The notes below the pieces were generated by a model. The model did no database searches. It was given only the letters and a program-made list of their open reading frames with translations, and was not told the origin of the DNA. A stretch of 52,396 nt of DNA from Actinoplanes palleronii (lineage in GTDB: Bacteria > Actinomycetota > Actinomycetes > Mycobacteriales > Micromonosporaceae): assembly GCF_016862315.1 (NCBI RefSeq), contig NZ_BOMS01000165.1:1-52396 (forward strand), read 5' to 3'. Every line of letters starts with the position of its first letter. Within the stretch, counting starts at the first letter, position 1. Shown piece after piece: positions 1 to 7,673 of the stretch. Made by a program: the position numbers and the translations under genes.

Positions 1-25
1 CCACCGCCCCCGAACCCGACCCACC

Positions 26-273
26 GCGGACCCCGGCCGCCCCTCTGGTCCCGAGCGCGGACCCCTGCCGCCCCACTGCTGCCGAGCGCGGACCCCGGCC
101 GCCCCTTCGGCGCCGAGCGCGGACTTCCACCGCCCCTTCAGCGCCGAGCGCGGACGGCTGCCGCCCCGCCAGTCCCGAGCGCGGACCCCGGCCACCCCTT
201 CAACGCCGAACGCGGACCACGGCCGCCCCACCAACGCCGAACGCGGACCACAGCCGCCCCGCCGGCATCGATC
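26..273. repeat. Tandem repeat, eight 31-base units
   Basis: Eight consecutive units of exactly 31 bases start at 26, 57, 88, 119, 150, 181, 212 and 243. Each begins GCGGAC and carries a central CCGCCCC or close variant, and most end in CCGAGC or CCGAAC. Units diverge from one another, mostly in the middle six to eight bases, so the array is old or under weak constraint. The period is not a multiple of three and no credible reading frame runs through it, so it is probably non-coding. A related single unit lies near 24158. Confidence 0.9.
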
Positions 274-528
274 ATCCACGCTGACCGTTGCAACAACACC
301 GGGCGACGGGACATCCCCAGCCCGCAATGACACCCCTGCCCATCTGCACCTGGACACATCGGGAACCACCCCACGACCGCAGAGCCCCACCGAGATCAAA
401 ATAGGCTGGGCGGCATTGGGACACGTGGGGCTGGCGGTGGCGGTCCTCGCCGGAGCCGGAGCCGGCGCCGGAGACAGGCGCCAGCGTCAGCGCCAGCTGG
501 GATCGTGCGGCTGGTGGTGTCGGGGCGG
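274..528. other. Gene-free stretch after the tandem repeat
   Basis: Together with the repeat array this makes the first 528 bases gene-free. The translations here are low-complexity Arg/Pro/Gly strings from high-GC shadow frames. I see no RNA gene. The stretch around 430-500 is rich in GGCGCCGG-type short repeats and may hold a terminator for the minus-strand gene ending at 529, but no clear stem with a T-tract is visible. Confidence 0.5.
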
Positions 529-1434
529 TCAGAGGGGGAGCAGGGCGGACAGGATTTTGGCGGTGCGGGGCGGGTCGAGGGTCAGGCCATGTTCGGTGCC
601 CCACAGCCAGTAGTCGACGCAGCGGGTGATCGCCCAGCCGCGGGCCAGCTCCGGGTTGAGGGCGGCGGTGTCGACCAGGACGGACAGCAGGTGGTGGACG
701 TCGGCGGGGGCGTGCAGGTCGTCGGCGCGGGTCCAGAGGAGTTCCGGGATCGAGTACTCCGGGGTGCCGGCCAGCGGGCGCGGGTCGATGGCCAGCCACG
801 GCGTGCGCGTGCCGGCCAGGATGTTGCCGTAGTGCAGGTCGGCGTGGATCAGGACGGGGGCGCCGGCGGACGGGAGCTCCCCCGCGTACCGCATAGCCTC
901 GCAGAGCCAGCGGTCGGGAACCGGATCGCCGAGCTTGCGCTGACGAGCCTTCAGGGTTTCCGCGATGCCGGCGGCGACGTCCGGCAGGGCCGGAACGCCC
1001 GGCGGCGGTGGGATAGCGAGTGTGCGGATCAGCGTTCCGGCGATCTCGGCGGCCGTGGTCAGCGGGACGGCGTGCAGGGTCCGGGTGTGGTCGAGGCGCT
1101 CGAGCAGCAGCGTGCCGGGCTCGTCGGCGAGCAGCTCGACGGTCCCGTGGCCGTTCCAGGCGCGCAGGCCGATGGCCTCCTGGGCGGTCGTCCGGTCCTG
1201 GGGCGCGCTCACCTTCAGCGCCAGGCGGCGGTCGTCGCGGGTGACCATGAGGACGAGGGCCTGGGAACCGTGCAGCGGCGGAGTGCCGTCGAGCGTCAGG
1301 CACCAGCGGTCGAGAAGATCCTCGACGCGGTCCGGCAGGGTGGCGATCCAGTCCCGGCCGCCGGCGCCGTCGAGCCGGATCCGCCAGGCGGCGAACTCCT
1401 CCGGGACGGTGATCGGACGGCGGCGGGACGGCAT
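529..1434 (-). CDS. Aminoglycoside/hydroxyurea phosphotransferase-like kinase
   Basis: A 301-residue protein of the streptomycin 6-kinase-like family (APH(6)/hydroxyurea resistance type), which usually has about 300 residues. It would transfer phosphate from ATP to a hydroxylated small molecule in the cytosol. The probable ATP-anchoring lysine is K74 (LALKVSA) with partner E86. The Brenner loop HADLHYGN supplies H197, D199 and N204, and D217 lies in AIDPRP as the metal-binding aspartate. I chose the ATG at 1432-1434 because longer frames run into the neighbouring esterase, and because a TAGCCT hexamer seven bases upstream suggests a leaderless start. The true substrate cannot be told from sequence; it need not be an antibiotic. 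Confidence 0.85.
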   Translation of the reverse strand: MPSRRRPITVPEEFAAWRIRLDGAGGRDWIATLPDRVEDLLDRWCLTLDGTPPLHGSQALVLMVTRDDRRLALKVSAPQDRTTAQEAIGLRAWNGHGTVELLADEPGTLLLERLDHTRTLHAVPLTTAAEIAGTLIRTLAIPPPPGVPALPDVAAGIAETLKARQRKLGDPVPDRWLCEAMRYAGELPSAGAPVLIHADLHYGNILAGTRTPWLAIDPRPLAGTPEYSIPELLWTRADDLHAPADVHHLLSVLVDTAALNPELARGWAITRCVDYWLWGTEHGLTLDPPRTAKILSALLPL

Positions 1435-1441
1435 GCGCCGC

Positions 1442-1447
1442 AGGCTA
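1442..1447 (-). promoter_or_regulatory. -10 box (TAGCCT) for the kinase gene, leaderless
   Basis: On the minus strand TAGCCT is followed by seven bases and then ATG. This places the transcription start at or next to the start codon, as in actinobacterial leaderless genes. No clear -35 box is visible. Confidence 0.45.
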
Positions 1448-1538
1448 TCCCGGCGGCGGAGCGGGAGTCGTCCGCATTTCCGGGCGGTGGGCCGGCGTTT
1501 CCGCAGCCCGCCGCGCCGTACCGCGGGCGGCGAAGAGG

Positions 1539-2339
1539 TCAGCGCGGGGTCGGGGCCGGGCTGGTCAGGCGGGTGCCGAGGAAGGTGAAGGCGGCCGGGA
1601 GCAGCGTGCTCCAGTACCCGAAGTTGTGCTTTCCCGGCCCGAACGCCTCGGCCTCCGGCAGCGCCGGCAGCGCCCGGCGCAGGGCGCGCACGTTGACATA
1701 CAGCGGATCGTCGCGGCCGCACCACAACCCCACCGGTGTGCCGGTCAGCCGGCCGGTGGCCTGGAACACCGCGTCGCCGGGGACGACCGACGGGGAGAAC
1801 GCGGCCACCGCCCGGACGAACTGCGGGAACGCCTCGGCCAGCAGCAACGACCCGTAGCCGCCCATCGACCAGCCCCACGCCGCCAGCCGGCCGGTGTCGT
1901 AACCCCGGGCCGCGCACCACGCCGGCAGCTCCTCGTGCACCATCCGTTGCGGGTCGTCGGTCCCGTTCGGCTGCCAGGACAGCCGGTCCCCGGTCGCGCC
2001 GGCCAGCACGAACGGTGGCGCGCCCCGGTTCACCGCGTCGGTCAGGAACCGGCCCAGGCCCAGCTGCGCGAAGTCGGCCGGACGTTTTGAGCCGCCGTGC
2101 AGGACCAGGCAGACCGGCAGCCCGGCGCCGTCACCGTGCCCGGCCGGCACCGCGGTGTAGAAGTCGACGGTCGCCCCGCGCGCCTTCGAGTACCGCAGCT
2201 CGCAGCGTTCCCGGCCGGGTGGCACCGACGGTACGGCGAGCGGCGCGACCCCGGTCCGCCCGGCCGCGTAGGCCCAGGCGCCGGCCACGCTCGCCGACGC
2301 CACGGCCGCTCCGGCGGTCAGCAGGGTTCGTCGTCGCAT
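1539..2339 (-). CDS. Exported alpha/beta-hydrolase (putative esterase)
   Basis: This 266-residue protein begins MRRRTLLTAG, a Tat-like twin-arginine segment followed by an Ala-rich hydrophobic stretch to about residue 27, so it is probably exported. The mature part is an esterase D/antigen-85-like alpha/beta-hydrolase: LVLHGG at about 79-83 for the oxyanion region, nucleophile S158 in GWSMGG, acid D210 or D211 in CGRDDP, and H238 in GKHNFGYW. The ATG at 2337-2339 is preceded by GAGAGGCGG, a good ribosome binding site. It ends about 100 bases before the kinase gene on the same strand and may be separately transcribed. The substrate is unknown. Confidence 0.85.
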   Translation of the reverse strand: MRRRTLLTAGAAVASASVAGAWAYAAGRTGVAPLAVPSVPPGRERCELRYSKARGATVDFYTAVPAGHGDGAGLPVCLVLHGGSKRPADFAQLGLGRFLTDAVNRGAPPFVLAGATGDRLSWQPNGTDDPQRMVHEELPAWCAARGYDTGRLAAWGWSMGGYGSLLLAEAFPQFVRAVAAFSPSVVPGDAVFQATGRLTGTPVGLWCGRDDPLYVNVRALRRALPALPEAEAFGPGKHNFGYWSTLLPAAFTFLGTRLTSPAPTPR

Positions 2340-2474
2340 GGTCGTCCGCCTCTCGCTCGTGTCGTGAGGACAACGCGCGCCGTGCGGACCCGTCACGGGC
2401 CTTAGTTGTTGAGGGTGCCAGCCAGGACACCCGCTTTACAGCTTCCTAGGAGGCTAGGCGGTAACAAGAACCTG

Positions 2475-2966
2475 CTACTCCGCCGTGGCGGGCGGGGCAA
2501 TCCGGGGCGGCCGGTTCTCGTACGGCGTGGACAGCACCACGGTCGTGCGCGTGGTCACGTTCGCCGCCGTACGGATGTCCTGCAGCAACCGCTCCAGATC
2601 CAGCGGACTCTTCACCCGGACGAGGAGCATGTAGAAGTCCTCACCGGCCACCGAGTAACACGAGTCGATCTCGGAGAGGTGGGCCAGCCGTTCGGGGGCG
2701 TCGTCCGGCTGGGACGGGTCGAACGGGCGGATCGCCACGAACGCGGTCAGCGGCAGATCGAGCGCCTCGTACGACACCTTCGCCGTATACCCCGCGATCA
2801 CCCCGCGCTGCTCGAGCCGGCGAACGCGCTGGTGCACGGCGGAGACACTCAGGCCCACCCGCTCGGCCAAGTCGGTGTACGACAATCGGCCGTCCGCGGT
2901 CAGGGCTGACACGATCGCCCGGTCGATCTCTTCCACGGCGGTAACAGTACCGACCGGGCGAACCAC
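2475..2966 (-). CDS. Lrp/AsnC-family transcriptional regulator
   Basis: A 163-residue regulator with an N-terminal winged helix-turn-helix (about residues 12-60, with YTDLAERVGLSVSAVHQRVRRL as the recognition region) and a C-terminal RAM ligand-binding domain (about 70-150). Lrp/AsnC proteins form octamers and usually respond to amino acids or other small metabolites. The start is uncertain: the GTG at 2964-2966 lies five bases from the preceding acyl-CoA dehydrogenase, and an internal GTG at 2934-2936 would give the more usual MEEIDR N-terminus. The close spacing suggests an operon in which it regulates the dehydrogenase. Confidence 0.88.
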   Translation of the reverse strand: MVRPVGTVTAVEEIDRAIVSALTADGRLSYTDLAERVGLSVSAVHQRVRRLEQRGVIAGYTAKVSYEALDLPLTAFVAIRPFDPSQPDDAPERLAHLSEIDSCYSVAGEDFYMLLVRVKSPLDLERLLQDIRTAANVTTRTTVVLSTPYENRPPRIAPPATAE

Positions 2967-2971
2967 GCGCC

Positions 2972-4111
2972 TCAGCCGGTCAGCGACCGGGCGATCACCA
3001 TCCGCTGGATCTGGTTGGTGCCCTCGACGATCTGCAGCACCTTGGCCTCACGGAACCAGCGCTCGACCGGGTGATCGGCGACGTAGCCGTACCCGCCGAG
3101 CACCTGCACCGCGTCGGTGGTGACCCGCATCGCGACGTCGGTGGCGAACAGTTTCGCCTTCGCCGCCTCGATCGAGAACGGTCGCCCGGCGTCCTTCAAC
3201 CGCGCCGCCGCCAGCAGCAACGCCCGGGCCGCGGACACCTGGGTGGCCATGTCGGCCAGCATGAAGCCGACACCCTGGAACCGCCCGATCGGCTGACCGA
3301 ACTGCTCCCGGTCCCGGGCATACCCGACCGCGTAGTCGGTCGCGGCCTGGGCGAGCCCGACCGCGCACGCCGCGATCCCGAGCCGCCCGGAGTCGAGCGC
3401 CCGCATCGCGATGGCGAAGCCCTCACCCTCGCCGCCGACCAGGCGGTCGTGCGGGATCCGCGCGTCCTCCAGGACGATCTGCGCCGGTGCCGACGACCGC
3501 AGGCCCATCAGCCGCTCGCGGGCCTGCGGCAGCAGACCCGGCGTGTTCGCGTCGGCGATCAGGCAGGAGATGCCCTTCGGCCCGGGCCCGCCGGTGCGCA
3601 CGAAGATGTTGTAGAAATCCGCGAAACCGCCGTGCGTGATCCACGCCTTGGTGCCGTTGACCAGCCAGTCGTCGCCGTCCGGCACGGCGCGGGTGGTCAG
3701 GCTCGCCGCGTCCGAGCCACCCTGCGGCTCGGAGAGGCAGTAGGCGCCGAGCAACTCGCCGCCGAGCATCTCCGGCAGCGCTTTGCGCTGTCGTTCGCTG
3801 CCGAAGGCCGCGACCGGGAAACAGGACAACGTGTGCACACTGACGGCCTCGGCGATGCCGAGCCAGGTCCCGGCCAAAATCTCCAAAACCTGAAGATAGA
3901 TTTCGTACGGTTGGGCAGCGCCTCCGTCGCTTTCCGGGTACGGCAAACCGAGCAGTCCGGCACGTCCCAGCGTGCGCAGGACCTCCCGGGGGAACTCGCC
4001 CCGCGCCTCATAGTCGTCGACCTTGCCGGCCAGCTCACGGGTGGCGAGCTCACTGGTCAGGTCGAGCAGGTCGTGTGCCTCAGGGGTGGGAAGCATTCGA
4101 TCCACGGTCAC
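2972..4111 (-). CDS. Acyl-CoA dehydrogenase
   Basis: A 379-residue FAD enzyme of the acyl-CoA dehydrogenase family, which oxidises acyl-CoA to the 2,3-enoyl-CoA in fatty- or branched-chain acid breakdown and passes electrons to ETF. Visible hallmarks are AYCLSEPQGGSDAAS (FAD/substrate signature), the DREQFGQPIG stretch, QVLGGYGY, and the C-terminal VEGTNQIQR whose glutamate is the usual catalytic base position. Length matches short- to medium-chain members. The GTG at 4109-4111 follows a TAAGCT hexamer by six bases, suggesting leaderless transcription from within the end of the upstream gene. The Lrp regulator follows directly, so amino-acid-derived acyl-CoA is a plausible substrate (inference). 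Confidence 0.92.
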   Translation of the reverse strand: MTVDRMLPTPEAHDLLDLTSELATRELAGKVDDYEARGEFPREVLRTLGRAGLLGLPYPESDGGAAQPYEIYLQVLEILAGTWLGIAEAVSVHTLSCFPVAAFGSERQRKALPEMLGGELLGAYCLSEPQGGSDAASLTTRAVPDGDDWLVNGTKAWITHGGFADFYNIFVRTGGPGPKGISCLIADANTPGLLPQARERLMGLRSSAPAQIVLEDARIPHDRLVGGEGEGFAIAMRALDSGRLGIAACAVGLAQAATDYAVGYARDREQFGQPIGRFQGVGFMLADMATQVSAARALLLAAARLKDAGRPFSIEAAKAKLFATDVAMRVTTDAVQVLGGYGYVADHPVERWFREAKVLQIVEGTNQIQRMVIARSLTG

Positions 4112-4115
4112 CGGG

Positions 4116-5321
4116 TCAGCTTAACGGTCGTTCACCCGCGGGGACAGGCAGGAACGCTTCCGGTCTGTTTGATGGCACACCCGCGGCGCCGGGACCCGAC
4201 CGGGCGGTGTGCTGCTCGATCAGGGTGCGCGCACGCTCCCTGAGCTCGGGCGCGGGGTGGTCGAGCGCGATCGCGGCGGTCTCCAGGATCTCGGCGAGCC
4301 GGGCGGGTTCCCGGGTGGCGAGCGTGCCGAACCAGACCAGCTGGGCCTTGGCCAGGGACTTCACCGGGCCGGCCAGCACCAGTGCCCCGGCGGACAGCAC
4401 GGTGTCCAGGTCGAGGAGGCCGGCCTTGTCGACGGCGCGCAGGCAGCGCTGGGCCAGGCCGGCGACCGGGGCCGGGGCGGTGGTCAGCATCCGCGCATAA
4501 CCACCGAGGTGCGCGGCCAGCTCCGGGACCGTGGGCGCGAGGGCGGCGTGCAGCAGGGCGAACGCCCGGAGCTCGGTGGCGCTGCCGCCCCGGGCCAGCC
4601 GTGCGACGGTGGCGGACAGGATCCGCCCGCGATCGAGGCGGCCCTCGGCGACCAGCCCGGCCACGGCGGCCGGGAAGGCCGGCGGGCCGACGTGCGACTT
4701 GGTGCGCGGATCCCAGTCGGCGGCGGTCAGGTCGACACCGGCCCGGTCGGTCTCGAAGACCACGGGCAGCAGCAGGTCGAGGTGCGGATCGGCGCGGAGC
4801 CGCCCGGCGAACGGGACGAGCCGGGACGCGGCCAGCCCGGGCCACTGCAGATGGCCGATCCAGCCGGCGATCACGCCGCTCGGCGCCGGCGGGGTCACCC
4901 CGCCCTCGGCGCAGAGGGCTGCCACCAGCTGCCAGCCGTGGGCCCACGGGTCGTCGCCGCCGAGCCGGGCGCCCAGCCGGACCCCGAGCTCGCCGCACCA
5001 GGGCGGCTTGCGGGCGTGGAGCACCGCGAGGACGTGCCCCACCGGCACGCGGCCCCACTTGTCGCGGAGGTCCCGGCGGCACAGCAGGGTCTCCGCCGCG
5101 GCGGCCGCCGGCGCCGAACCGAGCACGGCCAGCACGTAGGACCCGGCCGGGTCGAACTCGGCCTGCCAGTCCGCCGCCCGCATCGCCCGCAGCCGGGCGG
5201 CGACCTCGGGGCCGAAGGCCACCCGCTCGGCCTCGCCGGCGGCACACAGCAGGTCACGGACCGCGTCGATGCGACCGGCGCGGGCCAGCTCGTCGAGCAC
5301 GTCCCCACTCAGGCTCCCCAT
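4116..5321 (-). CDS. Uncharacterised helical protein (possible DUF6493-like, truncated)
   Basis: A 401-residue Ala/Leu/Arg-rich, mostly helical soluble protein, with no signal peptide or membrane segment. It contains WGRVPVGHVLAVLHARKPPWC and repeated helical pairs like HEAT-type repeats. It resembles the N-terminal part of actinobacterial DUF6493 proteins, which I recall as considerably longer, so this copy may have lost its C-terminus (uncertain). I chose the ATG at 5319-5321 over a TTG nine bases upstream because TAGGTT lies seven bases before it. The stop codon overlaps the -10 box of the next gene. No function can be assigned. Confidence 0.7.
   Translation of the reverse strand: MGSLSGDVLDELARAGRIDAVRDLLCAAGEAERVAFGPEVAARLRAMRAADWQAEFDPAGSYVLAVLGSAPAAAAAETLLCRRDLRDKWGRVPVGHVLAVLHARKPPWCGELGVRLGARLGGDDPWAHGWQLVAALCAEGGVTPPAPSGVIAGWIGHLQWPGLAASRLVPFAGRLRADPHLDLLLPVVFETDRAGVDLTAADWDPRTKSHVGPPAFPAAVAGLVAEGRLDRGRILSATVARLARGGSATELRAFALLHAALAPTVPELAAHLGGYARMLTTAPAPVAGLAQRCLRAVDKAGLLDLDTVLSAGALVLAGPVKSLAKAQLVWFGTLATREPARLAEILETAAIALDHPAPELRERARTLIEQHTARSGPGAAGVPSNRPEAFLPVPAGERPLS
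4118..4123 (-). promoter_or_regulatory. -10 box (TAAGCT) for the acyl-CoA dehydrogenase, leaderless
   Basis: Minus-strand TAAGCT is followed by six bases and the GTG start. It overlaps the stop codon of the upstream gene. No obvious ribosome binding site is present. Confidence 0.45.
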
Positions 5322-5328
5322 GTGCGGC

Positions 5329-5334
5329 AACCTA
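5329..5334 (-). promoter_or_regulatory. -10 box (TAGGTT), leaderless start of the helical protein
   Basis: Minus-strand TAGGTT, seven bases, then ATG. The AGG could also act as a weak ribosome binding site, so the two readings are not separable by eye. Confidence 0.35.
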
Positions 5335-5354
5335 GGACACGGGTCCGACAGTTT

Positions 5355-6017
5355 TCAGCCACCTGGGGTGACCAGGCCCGTCTCGTACGCCAGGACGACC
5401 GCCTGGGCGCGGTCGCGCAGGTCGAGCTTGGCGAAGATCCTGGCCACGTGGGTCTTCACCGTGGCCTCACTGAGGCTCAGATCGGCGGCCAGCTCGGTGT
5501 TGGACCGGCCGCGGCCGAGCAGGGCGAGCACCTCGGTCTCGCGCGGGGTGAGCGGGGACAGGTCGCGGTGCACGGCCGGGCGGGCGGCCGGGTCGGCGGC
5601 GAACCGCTGCACCAGGCGCCGGGTGATCGACGGGGCGAGCAGCGCGTCGCCGGTGCCGACCAGCCGGACCGCGGCGGCCAGGTGGTCGGCGGTCACGTCC
5701 TTGAGCAGGAAGCCGCTGGCGCCGAGGGCGAGCGCGGCGTAGACATACCGATCCAGGTCGAAGGTGGTCAGCATGAGCACCCGGCAGCCGGGGCCCCGCG
5801 CCAGGATCCGGCGGGTGGCCTCGAGACCGTCCAGCACCGGCATCCGGATGTCCATCAGCACCACGTCGGGGCGCAGCCGCTGCTCCTCGCTGACCGCCTC
5901 GGCGCCGTCCGCGGCCTCACCGACCACGTCGATGCCCCGGGCGGTGAGGATCAGCCGGAAACCGGCCCGGATCAGCTCCTGGTCGTCGACGACCAGCACG
6001 CGCGGGGACGACGTCAC
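5355..6017 (-). CDS. NarL/LuxR-family response regulator
   Basis: A 220-residue response regulator. The receiver domain (1-120) has the acidic pair D11/D12, phospho-acceptor D56 in VVLMDIRMP, T84 in MLTTFD and K106 in FLLKD. The C-terminal LuxR-type helix-turn-helix (about 150-215) shows LTPRETEVLALLGRGRSN and EATVKTHVARIFAKL. Its ATG overlaps the stop of the histidine kinase by four bases, so the two are translationally coupled. The pair faces an ABC exporter operon (6981-10006) across a 139-base intergenic region and probably controls it, as with many antibiotic-sensing modules (inference). Confidence 0.95.
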   Translation of the reverse strand: MTSSPRVLVVDDQELIRAGFRLILTARGIDVVGEAADGAEAVSEEQRLRPDVVLMDIRMPVLDGLEATRRILARGPGCRVLMLTTFDLDRYVYAALALGASGFLLKDVTADHLAAAVRLVGTGDALLAPSITRRLVQRFAADPAARPAVHRDLSPLTPRETEVLALLGRGRSNTELAADLSLSEATVKTHVARIFAKLDLRDRAQAVVLAYETGLVTPGG

Positions 6018-6841
6018 GGCCCCTCCAGCGGGATGCGGGCCCGGACCCGGAACCCTCCGCCGAGGCGGCGCCGGGCGTCGAGGTCACCGCCGTACACCGA
6101 AACTCGCTGCCGCAAGCCGAGCAGACCGCGACCGGACCCGCCGCCGTCCCGATCGCCGCCCGGCGGCGCGCCATCCCCGGTGAGCACGCTGGGACCGGTG
6201 GTGAGCACCTCGACGCGCAGGGCGCGATCCGCATACCGGATGGTGACCTCGGCCTTGCCGCCGGCGCCGTGCTTGAGCGCGTTGGTCAGCGCCTCCTGCA
6301 CGATGCGGTAGGCGGTGACGTCGACACCGGACGGCAGCGGCCGCGGCTCGCCCGAGACCCGCACCTCGACCGGCAGGCCGGCGAACGCGATCCGGTCGAC
6401 CAGGCGGCTCAAGGCCCGCAGGCTGGGCTGGGGCGCGAGATCGGTGTCGGACACCGGGTCGTCGGCGCCGCCGGCGTCCGGCGCCAGCAGGCCCAGCAGG
6501 TGCCGCAGCTCGGTCATCGTGGTGCGGCCGGCCCGCTCCACCTCGGTGAGCGCGCCGGCCGCCGCCTCCGGCAGCGAGGTCAGCACCTCCCGGGCCGCCG
6601 TGGTCTGCACGATCATCACGCTGACGTTGTGCGAGACGATGTCGTGCAGCTCGCGGGCGATCCGGGCGCGCTCCTGCTCCACCGCGGACCGCGACGCGAT
6701 CTCCCGCTCGCGCTCCAGCAGCCAGCCCCGCTCCCCCATCGCCCGGGCGTGCCGGCCCCGGGCGCGCACCAGCGCGAACCCCAGCCCGGCGGCGGCCGCG
6801 CAGGCCACCGCCAGCGCACCCGCCAGCCACATCGTTCCCAC
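6014..6841 (-). CDS. Sensor histidine kinase (HisKA_3 type)
   Basis: A 275-residue kinase that phosphorylates the downstream response regulator. It has a single hydrophobic segment (about residues 4-26), a short coiled linker, a dimerisation/phospho-acceptor region with H66 in RELHDIVSH, and a HATPase_c domain with the N-box EALTNALKH and a G-rich GRGLLGLRQR motif. It lacks the multi-span or extracellular sensing domain of larger relatives, so it may sense within the membrane or through a partner. I chose the GTG at 6839-6841 because AAGG lies eight bases upstream; an ATG at 6830-6832 is the alternative. Confidence 0.9.
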   Translation of the reverse strand: MGTMWLAGALAVACAAAAGLGFALVRARGRHARAMGERGWLLEREREIASRSAVEQERARIARELHDIVSHNVSVMIVQTTAAREVLTSLPEAAAGALTEVERAGRTTMTELRHLLGLLAPDAGGADDPVSDTDLAPQPSLRALSRLVDRIAFAGLPVEVRVSGEPRPLPSGVDVTAYRIVQEALTNALKHGAGGKAEVTIRYADRALRVEVLTTGPSVLTGDGAPPGGDRDGGGSGRGLLGLRQRVSVYGGDLDARRRLGGGFRVRARIPLEGP

Positions 6842-6967
6842 GGGACACACCTTGGCAGAAGGCCGCCGCGGGCACATCCACCCCTGCACGTACGGCGCCT
6901 ACATCCCTGGTATGACGCCCCGGGAATGTCAGACCACGGTCCGATGCGGACGGCGCCGGGTCTTTCG

Positions 6968-6973
6968 TAGCGT
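6968..6973 (+). promoter_or_regulatory. -10 box (TAGCGT) for the ABC operon, leaderless
   Basis: TAGCGT is followed by seven bases and the ATG at 6981. No Shine-Dalgarno sequence is seen, fitting leaderless transcription. It lies in the intergenic region shared with the divergent kinase gene, where the response regulator would be expected to bind. Confidence 0.45.
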
Positions 6974-6980
6974 TCCGGCC

Positions 6981-7673
6981 ATGACGACCGAGAGACCGGT
7001 GGTGCGCCTCGACGGGGTGCGCAAGGAGTACGGCGAGACCGCCGCCCTGGACGGGGTGTCCCTGGAGATCTACCCCGGCGAGGCGGTGGCCGTGATGGGC
7101 CCGTCCGGGTGCGGCAAGTCCACGCTGCTCAACATGATCGCCGGGCTGGACCGGCCGGCCGCCGGCACCGTCGAGGTGCACGGCGAGCGGCTGGACACGA
7201 TGACCGAGACCGGGCTGGCGCTGTTCCGCCGCCACCACCTGGGGATGATCTTCCAGTTCTTCAACCTGCTGGACGACCTGCCCGCGCTGGACAACGTGGC
7301 CCTGGCCGCGCAGCTCACCGGCAGCAAGGCCGGCCCGGCCCGCAAGCGCGCCCTGGAGCTGCTCGGCGAGCTGGGCATCGCCGACCGGCGCAACGTCTAT
7401 CCGGCCGCGCTCAGCGGCGGCGAGCGGCAGCGGGTCGCGGTGGCCCGGGCGCTGATGAACCGGCCGGCCCTGCTGCTCGCCGACGAGCCGACCGGCGCCC
7501 TGGACAGCAAGGCCGGCGAGCAGGTGATGGACCTGCTGCTGGATCTGAACCAGATCGGTCAGACGCTGCTGATCGTCACGCACGACGAGCGGCTGGCACA
7601 CCGCTGCGCGAGCCGGCTGGTCGAGCTGGGCGACGGCACGGTCGTCCGCGAGTCCGCCCTGGAGCGGTTGTGA
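6981..7673 (+). CDS. ABC transporter ATP-binding protein (MacB/LolD type)
   Basis: A 230-residue ATPase with Walker A GPSGCGKST, Q-loop region (MIFQFFNLL), signature LSGGERQR, Walker B ALLLADEP and switch THDE. It is the MacB/LolD class that pairs with FtsX-type permeases in lipoprotein release, peptide export or antimicrobial-peptide resistance. The ATG at 6981 is chosen for its position after TAGCGT and for alignment with the family start. Its TGA overlaps the GTG of the permease, indicating coupling. Divergent placement next to a two-component system suggests inducible expression. Confidence 0.95.
   Translation: MTTERPVVRLDGVRKEYGETAALDGVSLEIYPGEAVAVMGPSGCGKSTLLNMIAGLDRPAAGTVEVHGERLDTMTETGLALFRRHHLGMIFQFFNLLDDLPALDNVALAAQLTGSKAGPARKRALELLGELGIADRRNVYPAALSGGERQRVAVARALMNRPALLLADEPTGALDSKAGEQVMDLLLDLNQIGQTLLIVTHDERLAHRCASRLVELGDGTVVRESALERL

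Noticed and set aside
26..273. Possible CRISPR array
   Set aside because: Units are contiguous 31-base repeats without unique spacers, and no cas gene is present. The same applies to 24000-24093.
5322..5330. TTG start nine bases upstream for the helical protein
   Set aside because: The ATG at 5319-5321 has a better -10 spacing and the extra three residues add nothing conserved.
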